Shown here: positions 12,861-25,700 of the stretch, piece by piece
Layout of the letters: every line of letters starts with the position of its first letter
Position numbering within the stretch: position 1 is the stretch's first letter
DNA from: Diploscapter coronatus
Taxonomy: Eukaryota; Nematoda; Chromadorea; Rhabditida; Rhabditidae
DNA length: 64,000 bases
Assembly (NCBI GenBank): GCA_964036155.1
Contig: OZ038423.1
Span: 1,857,549 to 1,921,548 of the forward strand
Direction: 5' to 3'
Made by a program: the position numbers and the translations under genes
The notes under the pieces: generated by a model
The model's input: only the letters and a program-made list of their open reading frames with translations
What the model was told of the DNA's origin: nothing
Databases searched by the model: none

Positions 12861-15800
12861 TCATTTAGCATCCTCATTACTGTTCGAGGTGGTGTCCTCA
12901 TAGTCTCTTGGGTTGATGATCGGAGTGATGAATTTGGTGCCCGGGAAACACACCTGCACGATCTTGTTCAGTTCGATTTTGTCTTCCATCGTGCTGAAAA
13001 TCAGTTTGTTAGTAAGAAAAAAATCAATATTTTCCATGAAATGTTGTACCGCTGAAAGATAATGATATATGAAATTGACTTTTATAGGTCGTCCACTGGC
13101 ACAAGATTATGTGCTCATGAATTATTTGATGTGATACTTGAAATAATCATTTTGAAAAATCTATGTCTATTTTAATTAAGATTTTTTTAAAGAAGAGGAT
13201 CTACTATTTAGAATAATAAAAGACCCTCTTACATAGCGTCAGGAATCTTTATGTTCTTGGACGACATCTCGTGCTGCTTGGTGATGTGGCGCGCGATCTC
13301 CGAACGGTGACGGTTCTTGTAGCCGCAAATCGGGCACATGTATCTGTAATTTGAGAGGGTCTTGTATTTTTAAAAGAAGATTCACTTTTAATAAAATACT
13401 CCTTGAAAATTTACCTGATCTAGTATGAAAATTTGGTTATATTTTTTATCGATTTAAAAACTATTATCTCATCTAATATGAAATTCGTGACTTATATAAA
13501 CAGCAGACCCTTAAGGAGATAAATATAATTTAGCCTAAAATAGTCAAGTGTTGTAGTTAAAGGAGCTCTAATAAAAGACATCCAATCGAACGCACTAACT
13601 AAAGGGTCTTCAATTTTAAGAGTGGCTTTCTTTAATAGAAGAGCATCTTATATAAAATGAAAAATAAAATATACCTGAGAATATTCGAATGGACGATCGC
13701 ATGAGCCGACTTGGTGTGCCAATCATTGCCTTTGGCCTGCACGTGGGCGCCACAAACCTGAAAATAAGAAAATAACAATAACACAACAAATGAATTATTT
13801 TGCTAGGAAATTAACAAAAAATAATTAATTTCAGATAAATGCAGATTTAGGACTTTTCCACCGCAATTGCGGTGTGGTGACCAAATTAAAAGTCTCAAAT
13901 CTGGATAAATGATGGCCTACATAATCTTTTTTCGCTAATAATAAATCTCTTAATCGGTTGAATTAAAAAGTTTATGAAGATTTGCCAACTAAAATAACTG
14001 AAGAGTTTCATTTTTAAACATGTTTAAAATGAATATTTGATTTGTTAATAATAATCTGGCATATTTTTCCCCTTATTAAAGGCCAAATTATGAAGATATT
14101 CGACCTTCAAAGAGTCCAAAATGCTATGTTTCACAAATATATCAGACGCATTCTTCATAAAAGTGGCGCAAATGATCTAACAGCTTGGCACAATTTATAA
14201 CGGTAGCGCTGCAAAATTCTATGTCAAGGTTTTCGTCGTTTTTATAAAGAGTGCACCATAAGTTAATTTTAATCCATACTGCACATTTTCCATCTATTTA
14301 TATAATTAAAAATGAAAAACATTCTAACCTTGCATTCGACAGGCAGATATCTGACGGACCCTCGTCTCCTCTTCAGTTGAGGCTCCTCGAAGTTCGGATC
14401 GATGTGCCGCCCGAGTAGGTCCTGGAAATTCTAATAAATTTGAATCGCCAAGCTTAAGGTACATAAAAAAATATACTGGCAGTTAAATATAATTTTGATT
14501 AAGTTTAGAAACTATATTATTATATAGATATAATAAAATAAAATCACGATAAAATTGAAGACAACTTAGAAATCGCGAGACACAAGGAATTGAGAAAGTA
14601 AGGGGAAAAGAAACCCTGTCATCCCTTACTCCTACCCTATATTATTTCGTCTATGTTTCGTGGTCTCGCGACTTCCAAATAGCCAAATTAAAAGTGGACG
14701 AAGAACAATAAATTCTACCTGAATGAACGCACTGCTATTGAGGTAGTCCGTTGACGTGGAAGCGAATGGATCGTTTTGCGCCTCGTCTCCCGCGGACTGA
14801 CATTCCGTCTTGAATTGATGGTCAATGGCTTGCTGAATCTGAAACATATCACTAAATGTCGGGACGTTTTCCATCGCGAATATCCCTTATGCGGTTGAAT
14901 GTATTCCAGTCAGCGTTTGAATTACTACCTTAATAATGGGACGAGAAATGATTATCGAATTTGTGCAGTGGAAAATATCCCAACGTCCGCATATTATTTC
15001 AGAAATTAGGTTAAATATAAAAATAGCCGTCTGTTAACGATCCGACATCAACATACAAGATATGACAGAAATATAATTAAGCGGAATAGGGAAACCTTTT
15101 TCTACACTATATCCTAAATATCTTATGCCGTACGTCTTGATTTCAAATTCTCCATAAAAATAAAGAATTTAGATTTTCATTAAATGTTTCACTAAATATC
15201 ATAAATGTTTGATAGTTTTCAATATTTAATTCGAAATCGATACGGAAAATTTAATCTAATAAATATAAAAATTACGGTATCTTATAAAATTCATCTGACA
15301 TTTCTTATATTCTTTACATCTTTAACCCGAAATCAGGGTGAATTATACAAGAAGCCAGACAATCGCAATTTTGCGAATTTCAATAACATACCGCAGTGTG
15401 GATGTCGTTCGGAGGCTCTGGCTCGGAGCTCATTTTCGGCGACAGGGCCTTGTCCGAATCAAGATGGTATTCGGTCGAATTTGATGGATCTGAAATTTCA
15501 TGTTTTTTCCACTTTTTCACATTCAGGCGGAACGTTTTCCGCCGCAAAAATTCGTTATCATTATCTCCCGCCCCATTATTAAGGGTAGTAATTCACACCG
15601 CATAAGGGATATTTGCGGTGGAAAACGTCCCAATGTTTGTTCACATCGTCCATTTAATTTCAAGATTTATTTTATATATAGCAATAACACCTGGCTTAAA
15701 TCTGTAATTCGTTTTAGTTATGCCTCCTAGTTTTTAAATTCGAATTTTCAAAATTAGTCTAGTTAAAAAGCCCTTTCAACTAAAAATTAATTTACGAGGC

Positions 15801-15970
15801 CCCCTAAGTTTAAAAATAAATGGAAATTTTCAAAAATTACCCGAAACTCTTCTGTTTGCAAACGCCCTGATATCATCGGTGATCGTAAAGTTCTTTTTTG
15901 AATTCTGAAGCAAAACGGTCACGATTTCCGAGGCTTCTTCGTCCGACTGAGGCTCGATTATAATGTACAT
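12861..15970 (-). CDS. C2H2 zinc-finger protein
   Basis: Seven exons (15841-15970, 15392-15489, 14719-14838, 14329-14421, 13675-13757, 13233-13343, 12861-12993) join in phase to 255 residues. The ATG at 15968-15970 follows the acceptor AAATTTCAG, a likely trans-splice site. Residues 1-120 are acidic and Ser/Asn-rich. A basic patch (LKRRRGSVRYL) precedes two fingers: C146-x2-C149-x11-H161-x4-H166 and a textbook C178-x2-C181-x12-H194-x3-H198 (CPICGYKNRHRSEIARHITK). A nuclear DNA- or RNA-binding role is inferred from the fingers and basic patch. I do not recognise the ortholog. The open frame starting MENVPTFSD at 14874 is intron read-through, because a clean TTTCAG acceptor falls inside it. Confidence 0.9.
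14569..14684. mobile_element. MITE, GAGACCACGA family, within an intron
   Basis: Ends match AAATCGCGAGACAC on the left and the complement of CGTGGTCTCGCGACTTCC on the right, with an internal CCCTACCCTATATTATTTCG stretch. Related copies lie at 38459-38597 and 49281-49418, with weaker ones near 17080-17155, 37849-37970 and 51143-51275. It sits in intron 3 of the zinc-finger gene. Confidence 0.6.
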
Positions 15971-17346
15971 TTTAGGGATCTGAAATTTAGAAACATAATT
16001 CAGACATTCATGAAAATATCGATATGTGAAATTATATGACAGACGTTATGAAAATTGTGTAAGTTAAAAGTTATCGAAATTTGCCATTCCAAATTGGTGC
16101 AATATTCGATATTCACCAAATGCATCATGCACCAATAATAGTTCAACATTGGGCCAAATTGGAATAGTATTTGGAAAAAAAAAACTTGGAAAAAATTATG
16201 AAACAAAGCTTATTTACGTCGAAAGCGCGGTGAATTTTGCAGAAAACAGCGAGTATTTTTATCGCTTGCAAAATAGAAAGGGGGAAAGAAACGAAAAGTG
16301 GCGAAAACACCCGGAACATTCGGGAAAATATCGGAGATCGAAACGTGGCACAGGGATAAAAGAAAGTGAGGAGAGCGAAAAGATGCGAAAAAATTTGGAA
16401 AAGAATGTAAATTTCGAGAAGACATGACCCGCTTTTGGAAAAGTAGAAATTTTAGACATGAATATTTCTAGAAAGGTGCATATATGAACAAATTATGATT
16501 CAAGGAAAGTTCAAGAATTAATTCAAATTATATTTTTATTAATGAAAAAGTAATTTACGTCTACAAATTTCGAAAAAAAATCAATATCCTGGACACTATT
16601 CAAAAATGTATATCGGAAACTTAGGGATTAAAAATCTATGGCAGAAATAGGTGTTTATGATACCTTCTATTGACATGCACTTCCTGTGAAATTTTCGAAT
16701 TGTTTATTCGTGGCATAAAATGATGTTTCATGGTTTGAAATATCAACATATTGATGCAAAATCTTAGATCACAATGGAAATTTGGCAAATTGGTTGGGTA
16801 AAACTGACTTCGAATAAAAATATTTGCGCATTAAATAATCATACCCCATTGCACTTTAATTGACATTTGAAATTATATAGATATAAATGATAATTCACGA
16901 CACAATGTCAATGGAAGCTTAAATATTATAAAATTCTCAATATTTGGTCAAAAATTCTGAAAAATACCCGAATAGAACCTGTATGAATCGTATGAAATCA
17001 TTGGGATACAATGGTAATTTAGACGAGTCAATGAAAAATTAGAATTTCGACAACTTGCAAACTGCAATACATCATGGCACGAGACATAATGAAATAGTGT
17101 GGAAACGATATCTTATCCTACTCTACCCTATTCCTCTATGTTGTCTTGTGTCATCATATCATTGGATTTATTATTTGGTCCATAATCTGGGAGGCGTGCA
17201 AAGTGGCGCACAGTTATCTTCTGTGGTTAGAAAAGCGAGAAATATCAAGGAAAAAGGAGAGATTAACCTAAAATCGCTCCTTTCTTCTCCGTTTTCGACC
17301 TCCCAGATTTTGGGCTCAATAATACAAATTGCTTAAAACCCAACTT
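15971..17346. other. Intergenic between zinc-finger and nuclear receptor genes
   Basis: Open frames at 16149-16460 on both strands are purine-rich low-complexity sequence with no splice context. A reversed copy of the TTGTTGATGCC family lies at about 17171-17325. A minus-strand AATAAA (17167-17172) sits about 180 bases past the nuclear receptor stop and could serve as its polyadenylation signal. Confidence 0.45.
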
Positions 17347-20300
17347 CTATTGATAACACTGCAGGTAGATTTCCCTAGCGATACCGGTAACAGTAAATAT
17401 CTTTGTGGCTTCACAGATTAGCAAATGTTCCCGTCGTTTTTCTGCCAGACTTTTGAAGAGGCAGATGACAAGCAATAGCTTCGACATTTTATCCGCGCCC
17501 TTCGCAGATCCGTAGTGAATTTGACAGTGCTGGAAATAGTTTTAAAATTCCTCATTCTTTAATACAATTAATTTAAAATAAATCCAAATATTGAAATAAA
17601 TCATTGATTTCTATAAGCTAACTTTTGAAACATATAAATTGGATATCTTTAAACTCCTTTATTATCTACCTTATGCAGGACTCTCAATAGCAAGTTCCTT
17701 TGCGTTTCCATTAGTTGTCGTCCTTCGTCACTGACGTCGAATTCAGCTAAAATTATACAAATTGTAGATTGACTATTTCAATGTATTCTAATTTTTCTAG
17801 ACTAGATGAAATAATAGTTTTTTGCTTGACTAAAAATATTAATATTTCAGATGGAATATTATTAAAATTTGACATTTATACAATACTATTATTTCGGCTA
17901 GTTTAGATCGCTTTTTAAATGGCTTATTTGACTCAAGTTATTAATAATTTGGATAGAGTATTTTATTTCAAATCGATTTTCGGTTAAATAATAATTTTCT
18001 TACTTGGACTGAACAGAGTGATAGCCTTCAGAATGGCGAATTCTCGCGGCGTGACTTGCATGTCCTTCAAAATGGCGATTGGTCGACAATATTGCTCGCG
18101 GAAAAATCGCTCCGTATCGGTTCTGCCGCTGAATTTTTGGAAACTAAAGAAAAAGTTGTACTCCAAATATGAATTAAATTCGTTAATGATTTAAAATATA
18201 CTATTCTCATTGGTTTTTATTAATTGCCGATCTTTCTATAAAAACTTGCTCACTAATTTTTCGAGTTTTTGGAAAGTCATACAGTTCTGCGTAATCTCTT
18301 AAAAATTCACTAACTTTAAACGGAAAAGTTGTAATTCTTTTTTAATGAAGCACAATTTTAAGAAAAAATTGAATTTAAGTATACCGTTCAAAAGCTCTCA
18401 TTTGTTCAAGTTTCTTTATCAGAGCGTTAAACCCATCGGGAAACGTTAGAGAGTCAGCTCGTCGGTCAAAGAAACTATAATAGGCCTGGGTTGCTGTTTG
18501 AAGAATTCCACATACGTGGGAGAGTTGGTGTAACTAAATACTTCTTTTTAATTCGTATTTTTTTCATGTTTTTGAGATTTATACAAATTTGGTTATCGAT
18601 AACGATATTGAATCTTATTATGTTGCATCTTAAAATTTAGAAACATCACAACTTACTTGGTCTGACTGCGATAATTTCATGAACGTTTCAAATGATTTGG
18701 CGAATTCTAGCTGAAAAAGTTTTATTTTTCTTTCATCATGATTTGCTAATAATAATTCGACAATGACTTTTACCGTATAGTTTTGACATTAAAATAATGA
18801 AACTTATACCTGTAGATATAAATCTCCAGCCATCCAAAATCGGAATGGATCGCTTGGGTAGAGGTTTTTCATTTCATCACTCATCTGAAAGTAGCATATT
18901 TTGAATCAACTAATTGAAGGCCCAACTAAAATAGAAATCGAACTTTAAAAATCACAATGCAAATATCTGAACTTCGGTTTTAGTTTCAAATATCCCAAAA
19001 TAAATAACAAAAGATCCCTTAGCATTGTTAAAATTGAAGTCCAGCCTTGTTAAGGTATAAATTATAAATGCAACTTCCATTTGAGGTTACGATTTTATAT
19101 TTTACCTCAACATTCAATCGACCTATCAAGCATGGCTGTTGCAGTAACTCTCTCAATTTGTATTTCAAGAATAAGGGTGGCATCATCGCCGTCCGAGTTC
19201 GGTGCATACCCTCTTCGCGGTAAGCCTGAAAGTTTGATAGGCTTCAAAAATATTCATTGCAAAAATGCATATTTGATATTTTATTGCATACGAATAATAA
19301 TAATAATATAAAAGTTATCATTTAGCATAGAAAGAGCCTACTAACTATGATCTTTTCAGATATGATTTTCTATGAAGATTTTCAAGACATATCTAATCAC
19401 CTCTATGGTTAAACTCCATCAAAAATATGCCCAGAATATTTCTGGGGTAATTCGGAAATCTCGCAATCAGGGTTGTTGGCAGAGTGTAATTATCTAGTAT
19501 AAAATGCGCAATATCATAGCCACTTTTGTCCTTTCCACGCTTTATCATATGATGAGTGTTTATGAACATTCGTTAGCGAGTTCTTTGCCGACAGCCCTGA
19601 CCCTCACATCCTAACTATTTGTTCAGGTTCGAAATTTTCGAATGCCCTATTTCTAGCAGTTTCAAAAATCTCACCAATTGGTCTATAATCAGAGTACAGG
19701 CTTGTTCCGTCAGTCTTTCAGGCTGTCGATATAAGGCTACAGTAGAGCAAGGTTCTTCATCTTCACCTTTCATATGCATCTCGGGAGGACTATTGTCGCT
19801 GTTCCCAGATGCACTAGATGATGTCGATTTCTCCCAGTAGGGAGGGTTTTCCTCCCCATCGTGAGAGTCTTCAGAATCCTCATCACGAATAGAAGTGGTC
19901 TTATTGTTAGACGCAGATGGGTATTGGATCACTGAACATTGGATGCTCAATCAGTGAAAGTATCAAATTATATCAATTGCAATTAAAAAGTAGTTAGGTC
20001 TCAGCAATTCGGTAGTTCATAGATAGAACTGTTTGGAATTCTTCCGATTCAGGGATCGTATCAAACCCCCATCGCGCGAACTTTTAGTTCATGTAAGGGG
20101 ATCCAGAAAAATTTCACTGAATATTAGAAACTATTACTTTAAACTTATGACCATGACTTAAATTTGAAATGATCTGTTTCAAAAATTTCAAGATTTCATT
20201 TAAATAAAGTATAAGTAATGAAACGTTGTTGCACTTGAAATATAAATCTCAATTTTAAACTTACTTGATCTGTTCATTCCAACGCGGATACATTTGTCCA

Positions 20301-20870
20301 TTCGGCAAGCTCTACAGGCGCATCGAAAGTCTAAAATTTGGAAATTTAAAACCTTCAAAAATAGAGATTTTACCTTTAGTGAATTGACAGTTGCCTCCTT
20401 TGTTACAAACAAATTTTCGGTTTTCCAAAATCGTTCTACGGAAGAAGGTTTTGCACTAAAACAAGAGAATTAACTTTTTTTTTTAAAATATGATCGTCAA
20501 TACATCAAGCTCTAGGATCGGTTGAAAAACAATATTGAAGATCAGAAAAGAGACAGCTTGGATTTTTCGCGACAAATTCAGATAGTCAGAAAGGATACCC
20601 CGTGAAATGATTGGCATCGAGAGTTTTTAACTGAAATTACTTACCCCGTTGCAGCTCAGAACATCATAGTGATATCCTGTTCTGAAATGGTTAAATTTTT
20701 ATATTTTTATATTAGCAAAAATTATACGGTCGATCTCCACACACCAAACAGTGATATTTATCACTCTTCCTGACATTCCGAATTTTCTTCATCGGTAATA
20801 GCGTCCTTAAGGTGGCCTGGTCGAATTTAGGCATAGAAATATTCGGCATTGTGCAGTCAGACAAAGGCAT
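17347..20870 (-). CDS. Nuclear hormone receptor (C4 zinc-finger, nematode NHR family)
   Basis: Twelve exons join with every phase matching (first exon 20728-20885, last 17347-17529) to give 460 residues from the ATG at 20868-20870. The DNA-binding domain starts at C41 (CLVCGDRPTGYHYDVLSCNG), continues CKTFFRRTILENRKFVCN, and ends DFRCACRACRMDKCIRVGM. An acidic Ser-rich hinge follows. The ligand-binding domain shows family marks: LEFAKSFETFMKLSQSDQ, FFREQYCRPIAILKDMQVT and REFAILKAITLF. It would act as a nuclear transcription factor; the ligand is unknown, as for most supplementary nematode NHRs. The first exon is open for five codons upstream of this ATG and begins at a strong acceptor, so either trans-splicing or splicing to the 27.3-27.6 kb exons is possible. 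Confidence 0.95.
19468..19599. mobile_element. hAT-like MITE, CAGGGCTGTCGGCAAAG family
   Basis: Inverted ends CAGGGTTGTTGGCAGAG and CTTTGCCGACAGCCCTG. A reversed sister copy lies at 39993-40127. Here it sits in an intron of the nuclear receptor gene, just after the exon that opens the ligand-binding domain. No target duplication is visible at this copy. Confidence 0.6.
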
Positions 20871-20885
20871 GACTGTGCTACAGAT

Positions 20886-22200
20886 CTGAATTTAAATACT
20901 CTTAAATATTAGAACGTTCGTGAATTTTCGATTCTGTTTACTGGAACTTGCGGCTGACGAAAATACAGCAGTTAATTTGAAAAAATACCCATTATTAGTA
21001 AATTTTGCTAAAGTTAATCTTAGGCCTTGATTCAAGGTGGTCAAGATTTGTTTACGCAATAATTAGAATAGTTTTATGAATTCATTATAGACATGTAAGC
21101 CAAAGAGATTATTCTATATGATTTAAATGATTATAAGTAAATTTTTGGAATATAGCTTCTGTTTGGTTGTTACGTAGGTTCTGCAAATGATCAACAGATA
21201 TCTACGTATCAATGTAATTTAGTGACGTTATAAATTATGCAAAATAAACTAAAGTTAGTGCTCATAAATTTATAATTAAAAAATATAAATATTCACAGAA
21301 AAGATAAACAATAAGAAGAGATAAAAATTAGATTTGGAAGAAAGTTCTAAAAATGTCGGAATGGTTAATCTCTGGAAAAAAAACGAGACCTAGATTTAAA
21401 AAAAAAATCTACGGACATATGAAAGTAGCAAAATATAAAGTTATTGATAATCATTCAAATTAAACTGAAAACCCATAACACATTTAAAACATGTAAAAAC
21501 ACGCTTAAGCCTGCATATTTCCTCACTCGCGATGCAGGAAGAGAAATTTTCCTACCGCAGCCAGTCCATAAAGGGAAAAATGAGGGCGAAATAGAACGAT
21601 TGATCGAAGAGAATCGGAGAAATGTGAGATGATGTGAACATAAAACATCGAGTGGGGAAAATCGATATTTGATCGGAAAATAAAAAATCGATCATGGATA
21701 TTGTCAAAGATCGACTACTTGAGACGAAGTAGATGACACGGACTTTCGATGAGTATGAATTAGCACGTTGTTTGCAGTAGACTTTACACTATTAAATAGT
21801 TTTCAAGGAATGAATATAACGACTATTTGTAAATGCGCAATGCACACTTTTCATATAAGAATTTATGCATAATTTATTTAGCCTCAAGCTATCGGTCATT
21901 GACAATACATACTTTAGGATGAATGAAATTTTTATAAAAGAAAATCTTAGAAATAATGATTACTCATTTTATCTAGTTATTAGTGAAAGAACCAGGATAA
22001 AAGTTTCAGAATAAATAAAGTAATGCTCTAATGTTGAACCTAGTTATTTGTAAATGAAGCAGAATATTTATGTTTCAGCATAGATGAAGTTTAGGGAGAA
22101 TTTTTAGCATAGTGATATTCTAGTACTAGATGCATGATAAAATGAACACTTATTAAAATTGTAGTAAGATTTGCAATTCTTGGATCTGAATTGTTCCAAT
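20886..22200. other. Non-coding, left flank of the retrotransposon
   Basis: AT-rich sequence with no supported exon. It is part of a long intron of the nuclear receptor gene if the exons at 27.3-27.6 kb belong to it; otherwise it is the upstream region of that gene. Confidence 0.4.
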
Positions 22201-22205
22201 CTAAG

Positions 22206-22527
22206 TGTTAGAGGCTCACTCTATTCCACTCACTATTTCTATCATCTCTCACCTTTCCCCCTAATCTCTCTCCTAGCAGTGCCGCCTAACGACACTGCTC
22301 ATTCCATCTACAACTCTTCTCCCTCTTCTTTAGTAGTTATCTCTATTCCCTGACCATTAACAATTATTGATTGACCATTCTCCTCTTAATAGTCAGTCTA
22401 CCCTCCTGTGTTCCCCTAGGACGGTCGGTCTTCCAATTCTTCTGAATTGTCTTTTCCCGACGTTGTACTAAATAAAAACTTGTACGAATACGAGTTCTGA
22501 CTGACACCCCATCCGGGGAGTACAACA
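22206..22527 (+). repeat. 5' LTR
   Basis: 322 bases, pyrimidine-rich in its first half, with an AATAAA at 22471-22476. It ends ...GGGGAGTACAACA. Confidence 0.95.
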
Positions 22528-22530
22528 GAT

Positions 22531-22548
22531 TGGCGACCACGATTCGAG
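22531..22548 (+). other. tRNA primer-binding site
   Basis: TGGCGACCACGATTCGAG begins three bases after the LTR. Its complement ends in CCA and carries a TCGAATC-like T-loop segment, as expected of a tRNA 3' end. The exact tRNA is not identified here. Confidence 0.75.
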
Positions 22549-22780
22549 TTTTCTCCATAGAAAACACACGAACGAATCTGCCTTCTGCAAAACGGTGAAA
22601 TTAGCCACCTGCAGAAAATCAGTCAGTTTCCAGTCACGACACAATTGTGCTGTTGCCAGACTGAACGACTTTGACAGTACCGAGTACAGGTCTGCAAGTC
22701 GAATTTCGTGCTCTACACGGAAATACATTTTTCCGCACGAATCTTCACTCTTCTCGCTCTGTCAGCGCACTGCCTAGTGC

Positions 22781-25700
22781 ATGTCCGGTCCCCTGACAAG
22801 AAGCAAAATGGCAGAAATACCAGAATGGGTACAGAGGATGGTCCAGAATCAGGAACAATCCCTCATCCTCATGCACCAACAACTTGCCCAGGCCAGAGAA
22901 GAAGCGAAAGAGGCTAACAAGACGATTCACGAGCTGATCAACAAGCTGTCGAATCCAAGTCTTCTTCAGCCAACGGCACAGGCACATCAAACAGATGGCT
23001 ATTCCCTGCTCATGCGTGACCTCACGACATACAGCTATGATCCAGAAGACGAGTGCACAGTCTTCAAGACGTGGTACGAACGTCATCGCGACGAAATCGA
23101 CACGCTCGGTGCTAAACTGTCGGACGAGGAGAAACGCAACATCATCGTGCGAAAGCTGGACAGTCGTGCATTTCAGACTTACTCAAACAGTCTATTGCCG
23201 AAGCACCCCAGGGATTTCAGCCTAGCAGAGACAATCAAGAATTTGGAGACACTGTTCGGGTCAAGCAAGACTCTATTGAGAAAACGGTTCGAATTCCTGA
23301 ATCTGCAATGCATGCCACTCACCCCTACAGAAGTCCCATTCACGGATTACATGAATCAAATCAAGCGGACGGGTGAAGATGCGATCGTCAAGGACATGAA
23401 CAACGATACACTGTTATCACTGATGTTCATTCTGGGACTGAAGGACAACTCGTTATCACAAATTCGTGAGAACCTGATCCGAAAAATCAACTCCCTCAAA
23501 GACACCGAGGAAGTCCCGAAAATTGACGAACTCGTCAACGAGGCAAATCGCATGGCAGCATCTCGAGTCGATTCCCACTCAATCGGAGACAAGCCGTACA
23601 CCGTTCGGTATGTTCAGAACAGGGAACAGGAACGGAGATCGCGAACTGCAAGAAGGCGCAGTCCGACACCGCATCGGAACGTCAGGTTCGATCGGAGTCC
23701 GTCTCCAAGAAGTGACTCGAATTGGCGTCGAAGCCCATCCCCACAAAAGCCCTCACATTATCGCAAGTACGATTCTAAGCCCTCACAAAAGTGGACCAAG
23801 AACAGAGGCAAATCGGAAGTCGACCGAAAGTCGGTTTCAGCTGTGAGAAGCGAACACACTGACAAGAACCGTACGGTCTGCAAAGTGGAGATAGATGGCA
23901 AACATTTAAAAATGCAACTGGACACAGGCTCAGAAATTTCCATAATATCCAAGAGAAACTGGCAGAAGCTTGGACAACCTCGTTACCAAGACACAGCTTC
24001 ACAAGTCAAAGCTGTCAACGGCTCTCCAGTCAGGGTTTATGGAAAGTTCGAAGCAAATTTCAAGATTCTGAGCGAAGGCAAGAAATGGGTCAGAGGCACC
24101 GGAACAGTCTTCGTTTCCGACGACATCAATCTGATCGGCTTCGATTGGTGTATGCAGCTTCCTCAATTCACCTCGCTGCACAATGCCTTTCACTCTCGTG
24201 AAATTCATCACGACTTGACCAAAATTCGCCTCAAAACCGTGTCAGATCTGCAGAACGAGTTTGCAGAAGTGTTCGAAAAGTCAAACGGATCCACCCATCG
24301 ATCCAAGGCGACAGCGACACTGCAACTCAAACCAAACGCGACGCCCGTCTTCAGACAACCCAAACCAGTGCCAAAGGCGCACAGAGAAGCATTCGACAAG
24401 GAGCTTGACAGACTCTGCAGAAAGCAAGTCCTAAGCCCCATCAAACATTCAAAGTGGGCAGCTCCGATAGTCATCAGCAAACAGTCAAACGGAGAAGTGC
24501 AGATTTTCGCTGACTTCTCGACCGGACTCAACGATGTACTCGTGTCGAACACTCACCTGCTTCCAAGGTCTGAAGACATCACCAAACAGCTGAAAGGAGG
24601 CAAGCTGTTCAGTCGTATCGACTTTGCCGATGCCTATGAACAGATCAACTTGGAACCCAGATCGCGTGAAATGGCAACAATCAACACGCATCGCGGACTC
24701 TACCGCTACAACAGGCTTCCAAATGGCATCAAATCGGCACCCGGCATTCTCCAGCAAACTCTTGAGAAAGTCACTGCTGGACTAAACGGCACAGTTTGCT
24801 ACTTGGATGAGATAATTGTGAAAGGCCGCAATTCCCAAGAGCATCGCCGCATTCTCTTTGCCCTCTTCAATCGAATCCGAGATCTCGGGCTACGCGTCTG
24901 CATCGACAAATGCACATTCATGATGCCAGAGCTGCGAATTCTAGACCTCGCACTGAACTCTGACGGACGCAAGATGGAATCTGAATCTGAACAGACCATC
25001 AACAGAATGCCGGAACCCAAGAATAGGAAAGAACTGGATTCCTTTCTTGGTCTTATCAAACTGAAAGGAACGTCTGTTCCCGAAATGAGACATTATCGTG
25101 GACCTCTCGATGAAGCTCTCAGGCAGGACAAACCGTTCACCTGGTCCCCTGAATGTCAGCGAGCGTTCGCTAAGCTCAAGCAAATGCTGACGTCAGATTC
25201 ACTCCAGATGCGCTACGATGAGTCGTTGCCAATCGTAGTCGCGGCCAAAGCATCTGAATCCGGAATCGGAGCAATCCTCATGCATAGACTTCCAGATGGC
25301 AATTCGAAGACAGTCTGTCGAGCCTCGAAAAGTCTCACTGCAGCCGAGAGGAAATACGGGCAGATCGAGAAAGACGGTCTTGCACTCACTTTTGCGGTAC
25401 GCAAGTTTCACAAATACCTCTGCGGACGCACCTTCACGCTGGTGACCGACAATCAGCGACTGTTGGCATACGGTAGAAACAAGAGTCTACCAGCCACAGC
25501 AGCGAATCGTCTCATTCGCTGGGCTCTCATCCTCCGTTCGTACGATTTTCACTTCGAAATCGTCGACACTTCACAACTTGGCGAGGCAAAGGCAATTTCA
25601 GTCCTCAACGCGCAGTCTGAACACTCTGAAGACATCAAAATCGCGCAAGTCAAGTTGGAGGCAGAGCACGAGTGCAGATCGAATGCGTCGAACGTCCCAG

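Noticed and set aside
14632..14874. Start codon at 14874 for the zinc-finger protein (MENVPTFSD...)
   Set aside because: A TTTCAG acceptor inside it at 14839 joins in phase to an upstream exon with good splice sites, so the ATG part is intronic.
15205..15730. Overlapping + strand frames of 69-125 codons
   Set aside because: Antisense to exon 2 of the zinc-finger gene and its flanking introns, with no splice support.
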